This document shows positions 1 to 11,943 of a stretch of DNA of 64,000 nucleotides, piece by piece. How positions within the stretch are numbered: position 1 is the stretch's first letter; every line of letters begins with the position of its first letter. The notes below the pieces were generated by a model. The model worked only from the letters and a program-made list of their open reading frames with translations. It was not told the origin of the DNA and made no database searches. The DNA comes from Turnera subulata. Its lineage: Eukaryota; Streptophyta; Magnoliopsida; Malpighiales; Passifloraceae. The translations under genes and the position numbers were made by a program. The stretch spans positions 1 to 64,000 of the forward strand of contig JAKUCV010003294.1 of the NCBI GenBank assembly GCA_028386065.3, read 5' to 3'.

Positions 1-764
1 CCACCCTAGCATGAATATTCCTTCTCTTTTGCATGTGCTGATGGTTGAGCTTTCTTTCCAGGAAATTATGTTGCTTTCTAGGCTGTTTTATTCTCCTTGA
101 ATGCCTTCCAAGTCGTCCAATTTGATTATCCAACAAAGCATGTCCTTTGGTTGCCATGATGCTCTTCTAGAAGGGGTCACATGGTTGACAACATATGACC
201 CGAGACTTTCAAGCACTTTGGGAACCTGTAGACAGCCGAATTAGACTTTGAGATATTCTACAAAGTTGTAGATAATTCCTTTATCTTTCTTTTCATATAA
301 AGAACTCCAAAATGGGACTTGTGTAGTAGGAGTTATGATGAAAACACCGAGGCAGGGTCGGTGGCCAGTGCAGGATTCCTGCACGCCTGGACTGAATTGA
401 ATTAATTACTGCTCCTAATCCACAAGGCCAAAAATTATGAACTTTATATCAATGGAAAGATATGGATGTCTACTTTCATCTCCAACTAGTTTCATGTTAA
501 TTGGACTTCTGAGGCTTCTGAAATAGGCCAAAGAGTGAACTGTGCTCAAGTTTCTGCCCGGTTTCCAGTTTTGGCCGAAATTGATCGTTCTCGGTAGCTA
601 AGAGGGACGATTTTACACCTGAAAACATAATTGTTAGTTCAAGCAATTTATTCAACAATAAAACAAAGAAAGATAAGTAAATGCATGATTTTTTTTCAAA
701 ATAATAATAATAAAGAAGTTTTCATGCCTTTAATACTATGTGAAATATGTGCACATCAATTACT
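1..764. other. Non-coding, probably retroelement-derived flank
   Basis: No convincing gene is visible on either strand. The stretch lies downstream of the minus-strand Copia gag at 765-2203, where protease and integrase of an intact element would be expected, but no pol motif can be read. The prose-like non-coding texture at about 330-600 resembles LTR or leader sequence of another retroelement. Element A is therefore either internally deleted or interrupted here. No termini or repeats could be fixed. Confidence 0.4.
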
Positions 765-2203
765 CACTTTGTTTACCTTAGGTTTCTTTGATTCAATTTT
801 ATGTCTTTTAGGTTCATTTTTAAAACCTATTCCATGCCTATAGATTGCAAATTACCTAGCATAGAATTGAGATTTTTATGAGGAGTATTAAACTTCTTCA
901 AGGTTGTTCCAAGTTGTTCAACTTGTTTCCTTAAAGGTATACATGATAAGCATTCCTCTATACTCTTCTTTTCTAGCATCTTATTTTCCTCTTTCAGCTT
1001 CCTATTTTCACATGCTAATTTTTCATTTTGTTCTTTTAAGGAGCCACATGATACACATTCCTTAGGTGTGTCTAGAGTCGTATTTTCTTCCTTAAGATTC
1101 TTATTCTCATTAGACACATTTTCCATGTCATTTTCCAAAGTTATAACTTGTTTCTTTAAACCCTTATTAACTTTAGAAATAGAAATGAATTCACTATAAA
1201 GCTCATCAAATGCAATTTGTAATTCTTCATATGTAAAATTTTCATTTGGAGAAGTGGTACTTACCTCTTCCGGTTCTTCCCTTGCCATGAGACATAGGTT
1301 AGCCGTTTCTTCTTCATCGCTATCGGATGATTCATCACCGGAATCGCCTCCCCATGAGATGTATGCCCTTTGCTTCTTGTAGAGCTTCTTCTCCTTTCCC
1401 TCCTTTGCTTTGGGACACTTGGGCTTGATGTGCCCACTCTCTCCACACCCATAGCATTTGGGTGGTCCGGACATCTTTCTCCCTTTCTTTACAAATTCCT
1501 TCTTCATGAATTTGTGGAATTTGCGGATGACGAGTCCGAGTTCCTGATCGTCATCGCTAGAGTCCGATTCAGTGAGCTCTTGCGTCTTGGAGGTGGAAGC
1601 TTTGAGAGCTATGTTCTTCTTCTTTGGTTCCTGCAAAGAGGGTTTAAGAATAGTAGTTTCATAGGTTAGAAGATTACCTCTAAGACTGTCAATGGTTGTG
1701 TTCGATGTCCCGATGTTTTCATAGATTGCGTCGGCTTTGGAGCGCCATTCGGGAGTGAGGCATCTAAGGACTTTTCTGACCAAGTCCTTGTCAGAGTAGA
1801 CCTTCTTGAGAGCATGAAGGTTATTTACGATTTTAGAAAATCGTTCGAACATCTCCTTAATTCCCTCGTTCTCCTTCATTCGAAAGAGTTCGTAATCTGC
1901 AGTGAGGGAGTCGATTTTGGCCTCTCGAACTTGATCGGTTCCTTCATAGGTGACCTCCAGCTTATCCTACATTTCTTTTGCGGTTGTGCAGCAAGAGATT
2001 TTCCGGTAATCATCGGGGTTGACTGCACAGTAGAGCATGTTCATTGATTTGGCCTTGTTTTCAACCAACATAATGTCTGCAGCACTGTATTCCTCCTCCG
2101 TCTTTGGCACTTGGATTTCACCAACTTTCTTCGTCGGAGTTTGCTCTCCAATCTTCATGATTCGCCAAAGAGCATAGTTGTTGGATTGGAGGAAAATTCT
2201 CAT
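765..2203 (-). pseudogene. Copia element A gag (Sirevirus-like), decayed
   Basis: Capsid/nucleocapsid gene of a Copia retrotransposon. The first part (2203-1967) has the plant Copia gag opening (IFLQSNNYALWRIMK). An in-frame TAG at 1964-1966 stands where families carry Trp (EMWDKL), then the frame stays open from 1879 to 827. It holds a UBN2-type region, one CCHC zinc knuckle (CYGCGESGHIKPKC, near 1440-1480), acidic serine-rich stretches and a long charged coiled-coil C-terminus, typical of Sirevirus-like gags. A small indel near 845 shifts the frame; family-like residues (GIGFKNEPKRHKIE) continue to about 765. The primer site and LTR at 2218-3803 lie directly upstream. At least one stop and one frameshift make it non-functional. 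The Copia identity is firm; the Sirevirus lineage is an inference. Confidence 0.85.
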
Positions 2204-2217
2204 CCTCTCCTTCCAGT

Positions 2218-2232
2218 AGCTCCGCTACCAAT
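2218..2232 (-). promoter_or_regulatory. tRNA-Met-type primer binding site of Copia A
   Basis: On the minus strand the LTR end is followed by ATTGGTAGCGGAGCT. This is a variant of the plant LTR-element primer site complementary to initiator Met-tRNA (usual form TGGTATCAGAGC). It fixes the element's orientation and the inner LTR border. The same TGGTAGCGGAGC variant occurs in elements D, F and the mini-Copia of this window. Confidence 0.8.
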
Positions 2233-3803
2233 TGTTAGAACAATAGCCCTACGCTTGGGGGGGGGGGGGGTGAATAGCGTTTATCGGATTAAAACGAAAT
2301 AAGCAGGAAATTAATGCGGAATTTAAAACAATTGAAGGACACAAGCAATTTATCCTGGTTCACACACACACTACTTGTGTGGCTAATCTAGTTCTTCAAG
2401 AGACTCTCTTGAAGATTCCACTATCTATGTTAAGCTTACGGGTGCTTAACAAACCGTTACAAACCTAGAGTTCTAATTACAAGAAACTCTAATCTCTTGC
2501 TTGAAGATACCTCACTTCAAGACTTCTCACACAAGAAGATATACCCTCTTCCTATGAATCTCAACAAGGGAACTAACCTCCCTTAAGGTGTATAGCAATA
2601 CAATCACTCAAACAAAAGCTCTCACAAGAGTAGATATGAGTTACAGAATTTAAGCACAAAAAGGCAACTCTCAATCCTCAAAGGATATTGGCTCAATTAG
2701 GATTTGTAATGTATGTATGAATGAATAGCATGAATGTAGAGAGTTGATTCGTCCTGAATCAGAGCTGAAAATGCTCAATTTGTAGCTCTGAAAAGTTATG
2801 GAGCCGTTTGAAAAGCACTCAAGAAAACAACTTTAAACAAGACATAGTGGGTGCTAAAAAGTTGTCAGAATAACGGTCATAACATCGATGTTTAAAGGCT
2901 CAACATCGATGTTTTGTCCAATAAATTTGAATTATTGGACTAACGGTAACTAAAACATCGATGTTTGCATACCCAACATCGATGTTATTTTGATTCTGTG
3001 AAAAATCCTTTAAAGCTTCATATGAAGAACATCGATGTTTTATAAACCAACATCGATGTTATTTTGCTTCTGTGAAAATGAGATGAAAACTGATCATTGA
3101 AGAACATCGATGTTTTAATTCACAACATCGAAGTTATTTTGCTTCTGTGAACAAGAGTTAAAAGACTCAATTTGAAGAACATCGATGTTTCAAAGCCAAC
3201 ATCGATGTTATTTTGCTTATGTCAAAAGCGATTAAAACTGACCATTGAAGAACATCGATGTTTATCAATCCAACATCGATGTTTTGCTCATGTAAAAATA
3301 TTTTCAAATGCAACGGTCATGAGAACATCGATGTTTAGGAATCCAACATCGATGTTCTGAGCCTTCTGCCAATTTTTTGGAAAATTCTTTGAAGGCAGGA
3401 ACATCGATGTTTAGAAGACAACATCGATGTTTTTGAGCTACTGCCAACTTTGAAAGATTGTTTGAAGGTAGAACATCGATGTGGTAAAATATAACATCGA
3501 TGTTATTGACTCAAAAAATAGTTTGATGTTTGAAATATGTTTATGTGATGCATGAGCAAACTTTATCTTATTTTGAGCCAATGTCCTAGAAGAGTTGAGT
3601 GTTATACCTTGTACAAATTTATGAATCTAACTCTTCTTTCCTGGCTCTTCAATCTTGTGCTCATTCACTTTGTTCCTTTGCTCTTGAATGGTTTCTTTTG
3701 CTTGAGGATTGGTTTGACTTCATTTCTTTTTGCTTCATCTTTGTCATGATCTGGAATTGGTTTGTCAATTATCAAAACCTGTAATGAACCATGAGTTCTA
3801 ACA
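2233..3803 (-). repeat. 5' LTR of Copia element A
   Basis: The 1571 bp segment is bounded by a short inverted repeat, TGTTAGAAC at the left and GTTCTAACA at the right, giving the TG...CA ends of an LTR. The primer site abuts the left end, so on the minus strand this is the 5' LTR. A 14-G run at 2257-2270 sits just inside the border, as the C-tract before the U5 end does in many plant Copia LTRs. The LTR interrupts a Gypsy LTR: CACCC directly to its right is the expected 5 bp target duplication, but the partner lies outside the window. It contains the palindrome array at 2881-3504. Confidence 0.85.
2881..3504. repeat. Array of paired AACATCGATGTT palindromes
   Basis: Nine units of about 70-76 bp each carry two copies of the 12 bp perfect palindrome AACATCGATGTT, starting about 21 bp apart. 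Pairs start near 2881, 2954, 3028, 3102, 3177, 3249, 3323, 3399 and 3472. Sequence between the pairs is looser but keeps a shared core (TTCTGTGAAAA or CTGCCAA). Only two of the eighteen motifs show a visible change, near 3122 and 3472. The array lies wholly within the LTR of Copia A. A related array is at 26092-26935. Confidence 0.95.
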
Positions 3804-5690
3804 CACCCTAGAATGTAGAGAAGTACTTACATGATGAGAGCCGAGTGTAGCTTGTCCTTCTGAGACGTTCGTGTAGGTTGGATCGGGTATTCGAGAGAAA
3901 GTGGGTAATGTTAATAGTGTTGGTGTGGACATTAGTAAGGGCTTAGGCTCGGTAACATGTGCTGGTGTTGGATTGAGAGTAATGGTGAGCATAGGCTTGG
4001 CCTAGTGCATTCAAATGGGCTCGTAGTGATCCGATGGCACGGTTGGCCTAGTTTGGTGTCCCGATTGCTCGACTTGTCTAATGGGCCAATAAATGGTCAG
4101 AAAAGATAGGAATGTGATTACTTGGTGTAATAGATTCATTAGAGGCACAATTGGTCAAAGGGTTTATCGGTTGGCTCGATTTGGTGCGAAATGATGCACA
4201 ACCGGGGCATCGGTATGCCCGTTGGTGCATAATTAGGCCCGATGGTGCCCGAGTGTGCGATTGGCCAAACCGACCAATCAGAATGAACCAAGTAGATCGG
4301 GAATAAGCTGCTGGTGGTTTGGGTATACAAGCTAGCAGGTTGGTTGCCACAAACTAATTGGATGGGAAACAAGCATGAGGTGGCACCAACTTGGTGCAAG
4401 TGGCACCAAGTTGGCAAGTGTGGCAAGTAGGTGCTTACTCACCTACTTACCATCACTTAAGGGGTGAAACCAGGCACCTCTCACTCATTCTTATCATACC
4501 AAATTCGTGATAGGTGAGAGAGAGAGAGAGAAGGAGAGAAAAGAGGGGAAAGGAGGAGAGGTGAGCCTAGGGGTTCTGCTCTCGGCCAGACAGACCCCTG
4601 GCCACTAAAATAGGTATTCCGGCCAAACTACCGGGTAGAATTGAGTGAAACCAAAGCAAAAAGTTAGGTAACTTCCATAGCGTTAATTGGGAACCAGTTT
4701 GGTGGATTTTGGAGCTGAACAGAGAGAGTTATGCGCTCTCTAATTTCACTGTTCTGCAAACAGACCTGCTGCAGGAACCCGAGTTGGTGTAGGAGCCCTA
4801 TCTGGAGCTAGAGAGCTTAGAATTGAGTGTTCTCAGTGGATATGGAAAGATAAGAGGCAGGGCTACAACTTTGATGCTGATTCCTGAGGTCGGTTCTGCC
4901 TGTAGGTGCATGTTTAACCTCGGTGAAGTTTCTGCTGGTGCAGGGCAGATTCTACCCGAGTTACTGTAAGGTTGATTTGTGTGATTCAATTGTGTGTTTC
5001 TTGTTATGGTTGGTCGAGTTATATTTTGATGTATAATTATGTGTGTTACAGGGCAGTATGAACCCTAGATGCCCAAGGCTCTTAAAGGGAACAATTGGAT
5101 GGCCTTGATGTGCCTGATGGCTTGGTTGATGTGTTTAATAGTTTGGTAGGTTTGGTTGCCATAATGTGATGGTTGATGGTGCTAGCTTGTTGGTTGATGA
5201 CCCAATATGCTATTTGATGGCACCAATGGTGCAAAGTTGATGATAAGATGATGATGCCTTGGCTTGTTTACGAGTCCGATAATCGGGCTGTGCATTTCAT
5301 GCATTACATATGCATCCATGACATTGGCATAAGATGATATTGATGTTGATGATGGACCCTGCAGTGCCCCTGGGCTGCTTGGTCGTATGAGATGATGGTG
5401 GGGTTATACTGGGCGCCGTGTGTGGTTTGGTAGCAAGTCATGAGCACTTCCCGTGGCTGTGGGCTAAGGAGTAACATGTTGGTAAAGGCTACCAGATCAC
5501 GCAGGTAGGCTTAGTACAACTTCACGATAGCTTACCCGTGGGCTGATCACGATGCATTGATGTAAAGCTGTTGGATGTTGTTGCCTCTTGTGTGTATCAT
5601 TGCTGCTGCTTGTATGGTCACCTGCTTATTGAGTCAGTGGACTCACCCCCCCATTTCCTCCCCTTGTCTTACAGGTGCGAGATTGAGTGC
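3804..5690 (+). mobile_element. Gypsy LTR copy 1, 5' end cut by Copia A
   Basis: The sequence starting CACCCTAGAAT matches the LTRs beginning at 7253 and 17650, minus their first roughly 18 bases. Copia A therefore inserted just inside this LTR. Similarity to the 17650 copy is visible through the blocks near 4690-4980 (compare 18330-18600) and 5640-5690 (compare 19740-19775, ending in TCTTACAGGTGCGAGA). The block 5290-5640 also matches the reverse complement of 10080-10520. The copy stops near 5690, where the sequence switches to an inverted piece of the same LTR. ORFs here are incidental. Confidence 0.7.
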
Positions 5691-6125
5691 GCGGGTTGCA
5701 TGACCGTTTTACTCCAAGCGGCCCTCTAGCACCGCAAGGCCCGTCAAATTATCATGAATATGGTAAGTGCCACATCTTAAGCACTACCTGTGCACCACCT
5801 CCCAACTGGCCAGTGGTATCCACAATCGCAAGCACATCCAAGGTAATGGAATGCAACAACAAGCACAACATGTGCAATGCAACCAATCTATTCACATCAA
5901 GCACCAAGTGCATCAAGAACATGAGTAATCGAAACATCAAATAGACCACACCCAAATACCATAACCATCATCCACCATATAGTCAGCAAAATGCACTAAT
6001 ACCCCAAAATGACCAACTAACTCAACTATGCTTCATCAAGCCACAATAACCATCAATGAGCATGAACTAGCCAACAATATGTATAATTGGCCAATGATAA
6101 CCAACACACTACAATATGCACCAAA
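5691..6125 (-). repeat. Inverted fragment of the same Gypsy LTR
   Basis: From about 5700 the sequence is the reverse complement of 19365-19480, including one copy of the 54 bp unit that is tandemly repeated at 19438-19594. The abrupt strand switch inside one LTR family marks a rearrangement junction. Past about 5850 the match is less clear and the tract is C/A-rich with no gene. Confidence 0.6.
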
Positions 6126-7252
6126 CAATCAAGAGTGTAGTTAACCTCTTTGATTTATTTAGAGTTAGATTTGTATTGTTTGGAGTTAGATTGTGAAGTG
6201 CTAAATATGTTGAAGCACATGAGATAAGTATTGAGCGTTATATATTTTGATAAGTGATTATATTAATTCAAAAGAAGTTTAAGGTATCTCGTCATAGGAA
6301 ACACATGAGGTTAGCACTGTTTGGTGAATGATACTAGGATTAGGGTTTGAATTATCAAAAGACATAGTAAGAAGTTGAGGTATAGACGGAATGATGCAGT
6401 AAAAGGACGACTCTCTTATTTGAGAAGCAATTGGGCCTACGGTTGTCCAATTGGTCCTTGTGGATATTATGTTAGTTTAGTTAGTATAATTGTTGTGCTC
6501 ATGCGAGTACTAGTATGCGAGTAGTATAATTTGTGGCTCCGTTGGGGTAATTGGCCTTGTTGGCCAATTGGCATAGTAGTGTGCCAGGAGTGCACTGTAG
6601 TGGAGTGAATATGACGTAGAAGCTATTATACTGAAGAGAGAATGGGTGTATGTATTGTAGTAGCTTAATGAGAGATGTATTATGAGAAGAGTTAAGTGGA
6701 GACTTACATGGTTACATTCGGAAGGCTAACGGTACATTGCAATTTTTACTACTTTGACTATGTGGTGCCACAGTTTATAATGGTTTTCAAATTATTGTTT
6801 TGGAAAATATCTTTAAAGGAATGAATTGAGCAAGTTTTGCATTAGTACCGTTTAGCCTATCCATTTGTACCGTGGTCAGAAGTGATAGTTAGTTGAGAGA
6901 ACTGTAGTCTACAAGATTGCGATTGAGTCGCCAAGACATGAGAAACAGATTGGTGTGCGAATTACGAGTGCAAAAAGCATGATGAATTGATGTACCACAT
7001 TTTGGGAGATATTTAAAAGCTATGGTAGAACTTAGGTATGGATTTCGAGGTAAACAAGTCGGAGATATATTGGATTGAGTTATGGTTGAATGATCTACTA
7101 AAGGTAGAGCTTGAAATGATTGAGGAACAATAGGACGGCACATGGGTATATTTGAGAAGATGATCGGAAATTACATATAAGGATTGATGTTATCTTTGAT
7201 ATTATAGTGGCATCTAATTTCGAGGACGAAATTTCTTTGAAGGAGGGAATGA
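6126..7252 (+). mobile_element. Gypsy internal 3' region ending in a polypurine tract
   Basis: No coding frame is visible. The first 400 bp recur at 9390-9798 and the last 120 bp recur at 17530-17649. The right end carries the hallmark of plant Gypsy 3' ends, TTCGAGGACGAAAT followed by a purine tract (GAAGGAGGGAATGA) and then the LTR start. This is the untranslated 3' internal part of a large, apparently non-autonomous or internally deleted element. Confidence 0.65.
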
Positions 7253-8050
7253 TGTGATACCCCAGGTGCACCCTAGAATATAGAGAAGTATTTACATAAA
7301 GAGAGTCGGGCGTTGCTTGTCCTCCCGTGACGTTCGTGTAGGTTGGATACTATATTCGGTAGTTTGTGAGGGATGTTCATATTCTTGGTGTAAATGTTTT
7401 TATAGGTTAGGTTATGGCCTTGTGATATGTGTTGATGTTAGATTGAGATGAGACGGTTAGTATAGGCTTGGCCTTGTGCACTCAAGTGGGCTCGTAGTGA
7501 TCCGATGGCACAGTTGGCCTAGTTTGGTGTCCCGATTGCTCGACTTGTCTAATGGGCCAATAAATGGTCAGAAAAGATAGGAATGTGATTACTTGGTGTA
7601 ATAGATTCATTAGAGGCACGATTGGCCAATGGAGATATCGGTTGGCTCGATTTGGTGTGAAAAAGTGCACAACCGGGGCAATGGTGTGCCCGTCGGTGCG
7701 CAATTGGGCTCGATGAGGGTACATACATAATTGGCCAAACCGACCAATCAGAATGAGACGTGTGGCTCGGGAATAAGCCTCTGGTGGTTTGGGTGTGCAA
7801 GCTAGCAGGTTGGTTGCCACACACCAATTGGATGGAAAATAAGCACGAGGTGGCAATTTAGGTGCAAGTGGCGCCTAGTTGTGTGTTGGTGGCAATTGGG
7901 GTGGTGTCTCACCTACTTGGGCAAGGATAAAGAGGTGAAAACAAGTACCTCTCCCTCACTCTTATCAGCTAAATTCGTGGCTAGGTCCTGGAGAGAAAAG
8001 AGAGAGAGAAAGAGAGAAAAGAGGGGAAAAGGGAGAAGTGAGCCTAGGGG
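7253..8050 (+). repeat. Gypsy LTR copy 2 (3' LTR, first 800 bp)
   Basis: It begins TGTGATACCCCAGGTGCACC directly after a polypurine tract and runs parallel to the LTRs at 3804 and 17650. At about 8050 it stops abruptly and joins the left arm of an inverted duplication, so the LTR is truncated on its 3' side. The ORFs at 7482-7856 and 7549-7827 are non-coding LTR sequence; near-identical frames recur at 17874-18266. Confidence 0.75.
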
Positions 8051-9455
8051 GCCGAGAGATGATATAACGTTATATGTCCGATTGACATGATGTTGCTGAC
8101 ATACCCTGGGTGCTTGGTTAAGAAGGCATTTTATGATAGTAATAATAACTAAGATATTAGTTATGGAAAGTGTTAGTATGGTGAATAATTAAGAGATATT
8201 GATGATGAGAGTGACATGATAATATACTTATTTTAAAGTTGGCTTGCGAGGTATTCCCTGGTGATGTGGATGAACAATGGGTCTCTAAGAGTAAATATGA
8301 AATTATGTTATATGTTAAAAATATGATAAGTACATGATTTAGTAATTGAAGGAAAAATTTAGAGATCATGATTACTGTGGAATAAATGGCTAGGTGCATT
8401 TAACTTAGGTGCTTGAGTGGGCAAATAAGAGTGGTGATAGTGAGTTGGATGAGATTCAGGTTACTTGTTTCAAGAATGTTTAATGGGGTAATGCATGCTG
8501 AAGGCTTGAGATGTAAATGTTTTAGAATTATCTGCAATATGTGTTGTGTTTGTCTTATATGATTTTTGTGTGGAGGAAAAAAGTTTCTGTGGGGGTAATA
8601 TGTTTCTTAGTCTTTTGGGGATCTAGATCGTGAGATGAGAGAAACATGATGAGATGATTATGTTGTCGTTGAACTAAGTGTATTATATATAAAATTTTGC
8701 TGAAACTACATTTGAGCATGTATATTACATGGTTTTTGATAATATGCACTCATTGCTTGACATACAGATTTCTCATACTATCTAAAGGTCCATAGCTACA
8801 TGGTGAATAAGGTATTCATATTTGAAATGCTTATTATGCATCCTTGCTGGGGAAGAAAGTCTATTGTTACCTTATTAAGTACCTATGGTGTAAGTTGAAT
8901 TGGTTACTGTGTTGTGTTTGAATTGGTTATGATAGTCTTGTGATGGCTCGGTATGCTGCCAAGAAATTTGCAGAAAAAATCGTATGCAGTTGGGGCAACT
9001 GAGAATAAAGCATCAGGTGAAGTGAAATAATTGATCTTGTAAAGTCAAATATGTGTAAGTGATAGTGGGATTAAGTTCAACCTTCGATCGATATAGTTGA
9101 AGTGAAGAGTTGATATATTGGAGGAAAATTTTCTGAGAGGAGGATGTCTAAGTATACAAGAGTAGGTTTGTAATTTTGTAAACCGTAGCTTGATACTAAC
9201 AAGTAAAGTGTAATGGATAATCTTGTGTTATCTAAGGATGAGTATAGTGTGAAGGAATAGGTTGTGATTATGGAGTTTTGGTTTAGAGCTTGTGACTAAG
9301 GTATAATAACGATTATGTTAGGCCTTATAAGCGTTTGAAGTAGTAATGAAGGAAGATGATGTGTTATGAACATTATGAACAATTAGCATACACAAGAGTG
9401 TAGTTAACCTCTTTTATTTATTTAGAGTTAGATTTGTATTGTTTGGAGTTAGATT
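8051..9455 (-). repeat. Left arm of a large inverted duplication
   Basis: This AT-rich, non-coding stretch is the reverse complement of 15195-17185. For example 8780-8875 matches 16310-16420, 8160-8250 matches 16960-17075, and 9301-9455 matches 15195-15237 plus 15778-15900. About 410 bp at 8261-8672 is absent from the right arm, where Cassandra-like sequence occurs instead. The tract appears to be 3' internal sequence of the same Gypsy family. No gene is recognised. Confidence 0.7.
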
Positions 9456-9798
9456 GTGAAGTGCTAAGTATATTGAAGCGCATGAAATGAGTATTGAGCG
9501 TTATATATTTTGATAAGTGATTATCTTAATTCAAAAAAAGTTTAAGGTATCTCGTCATAGGAAACACATGAGGTTAGCACTGTTTGGTGAATGATACTAG
9601 GATTAGGGTTTGAATTATCTAAAGACATAGTAAGAAGTTGAGGTATAGACAGAATGATGCAGTAAAAGCACAACTCTCTTATTTGAGAAGCAATTGGGCC
9701 TACGGTTGTCCAATTGGTCCTAGTGGATATTTTGTTAGTCTAGTTAGTATAATTGTTGTGCTCATGCGAGTACCAGTATGTGAGTAGTATAATTTATC
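9390..9798 (+). repeat. Direct copy of 6126-6535
   Basis: The segment repeats 6126-6535 nearly base for base, including AGTTAACCTCTTT and the block around GGTATAGACNGAATGATGCAG. It overlaps the end of the inverted arm and is cut at 9798 by the minus-strand LTR. It holds no gene. Confidence 0.75.
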
Positions 9799-11740
9799 TG
9801 TCACACCCCGTCTTAACGTGACCGGCCAGGTGCCTTGCGCATCACTAAGCATGTCACAGGGCACCCAAAGGCCTACGTCAAACATTGGGCAGAAGCTAGC
9901 CCGACGGGCACCTAACCCAAACGCGCAGCAAACATCAACGTGAGCATCATATGATAAGGTACAGAATTAACCATACAACAACCACACTTTATTATACATC
10001 AGGTCTGTACATTAAGTGGGGCACTAAGTGAGTTATTTCAGCCAATTATTCTCAAATTACAAATAGTTTCGGCCAAGTACCCATCAACTAACAAAGCTCG
10101 CCTCTCGGGCCTTCCCTCACCAAGCTAGTCAGCTCCTTGCCCTGAAACAAAGGGGTGGAAAGAGGGGGGTGAGTTCACTGACTCAATAAGCCGGTGATCA
10201 CACATGTAACAGCAACGACACACACAAGCAGCTATAACACCCAACAGCTAAACATCAATGCACCGTGATCAGCCCACGGGTAAGCTATCGTGATGATGCA
10301 CTAAGCCTACCTGAATGGTCTGGTAGCCCTGCCAACAATGTTACTCCTTAGCCCACAGCCACGGGAAGTGCTCGTGACTTGCTACCAAACTAGACACGGC
10401 GCCTAGCACAACACCACCATCATCTCAAATAACCAGGCAGCCCAGGGGCACTGCGAGGTTCATCATCAATACCATCTTATGCATGTGTCATTATGCATAT
10501 GTAATGCATGAAATGCGGAGCCCGAATATCGGACTCGTCAACAAGCCAAGGCATATCATCTTACATCAATTTGCACCATTGGTGCCATCAACAAGCATAT
10601 TAGAGTTATTAATCAGCAAGCAAGCATCATCAACCATCAGATATGTGACAACCAAACTTACAGAAACTTAGGCCTCACTAGGCCCTTCCCCTTCCTTTGG
10701 TGCTCCTAGGTTTCTAGCACCTGCCACAGACAACCAAGCATCAATAGAATGCATAGCAACACAAAATATCAAGTAGGAACTCATATAGGTTAGCCTACAC
10801 ATCAACTGGCCAAGCTAGACCAATCGGTTAGCACCAATGCTTGCATTGGCGCACCAACCCTAGCCATCATCCCTAACAAAGTGTGTTAGCATAAGTATTT
10901 GGGCGCTTGTCAGACCTACACCCCATCAGGTTGCCCTATCCAAGCCTACTAGGCACTAGAAAGTGCAATTAGCCCCCTGTAAGGACAACTAGGCGCACCC
11001 AGCGCACCAATTGGCCTCCAGCAGCACCAATTGTGCACCAATTCAACCAAACAATACCCAGACCGCAACCAAAGCCTTACAACATAGCAATCAACCAATA
11101 ACAAAGCCTCAAAACTCCCACCAAACCAAGCTTACCCACTGTCTAAGCCAGCAACACACTAGACAAGCCTATTGGCACCAAATCAAGCATGAATCTTAAC
11201 CCAGCTACTTACCCCACCTTCTTTTGTGTGAGAGTGTCTTGGAAAACCTTGAGAAAGGCTGAGTCCTTCTCTCCTGAGCTCTCTTCACGTTTTGGCAGAA
11301 ATGAGGGAGTGAGGGGCTTGCTTGGGTAGATTAGGCTAAGGCAAGCAGGTGACTAAGCAGCCACTTGTTGCCTTGGCTCCCAAAATCTGCCACCAAGCCT
11401 TAGCACCTCTCCACCTCATGGTTACCTTTCACCCAGATCTGCCACCTAGTTAAAGCACCTCTCCACCTCAAGCTTGTTTTTCAACCAACAGAGCCAGGCC
11501 AGCTCACCCCAAACTCAGCCCACACTCAACCCTCAATTAGTTTCCCAATCACTGATCACACACTCTAATCCACGATTAGGGCTGATCTCCCGCTAATTAA
11601 TCCATCCGGGTCAAATGCTAGTCAACCAAAGCCAGTTGCTAGCCCACTCAATCAATTGCTGGCCAATTGCACCAGCTCCTATCCCAGCACCATTCCTCGT
11701 CAAGTAAACACATAGTGCATCAATTACACGGGTTGTCACA
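9799..11740 (-). repeat. Gypsy LTR, minus orientation (1.94 kb)
   Basis: On the minus strand the LTR starts TGTGACAACCCG at 11740 and ends GGGGTGTGACA at 9799. A polypurine tract (AAGGGGGAGATGA) abuts the right end, so this is a 3' LTR of a minus-strand element whose body lay to the right. Its 3' half matches the other Gypsy LTRs here (10080-10520 against 5290-5640; end against 20100-20139). Insertion broke the direct copy that ends at 9798. Confidence 0.8.
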
Positions 11741-11890
11741 TCATCTCCCCCTTATTTAAAATTCGTCCTCGAATTTACCTGAAAATAGATGTGGATACTT
11801 GTTCAGCATTTCTTTCTCGGACTCCCAAGTAACCTCTGGTAGCGGAGCATGGTTATATGTAATATGAAGGGGCTTGGGTTAAAAAGCTGC
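11741..11890 (-). pseudogene. C-terminal tail of a minus-strand Gypsy pol
   Basis: Read on the minus strand, the residues just before the polypurine tract (PEVTWESEKEMLNKYPHLF) match the conserved end of plant Gypsy pol polyproteins. Only about 35 to 45 codons remain. The sequence then joins an unrelated plus-strand gag-pol near 11900, so the rest of this element has been lost. Confidence 0.65.
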
Positions 11891-11943
11891 TAAAGGCTAA
11901 TACCCATCACTAGTAACCGTGGGATGGTGAGAGCTAACTATGT

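Noticed and set aside
2881..3504. CRISPR-like array
   Set aside because: The repeat is a 12 bp palindrome in pairs with partly similar spacers, inside a plant LTR. CRISPR repeats are longer, singly spaced and prokaryotic.
7482..7856. 124 aa ORF with a near copy at 17874-18266
   Set aside because: Both are in Gypsy LTR sequence with no recognisable domain and overlapping alternative frames.
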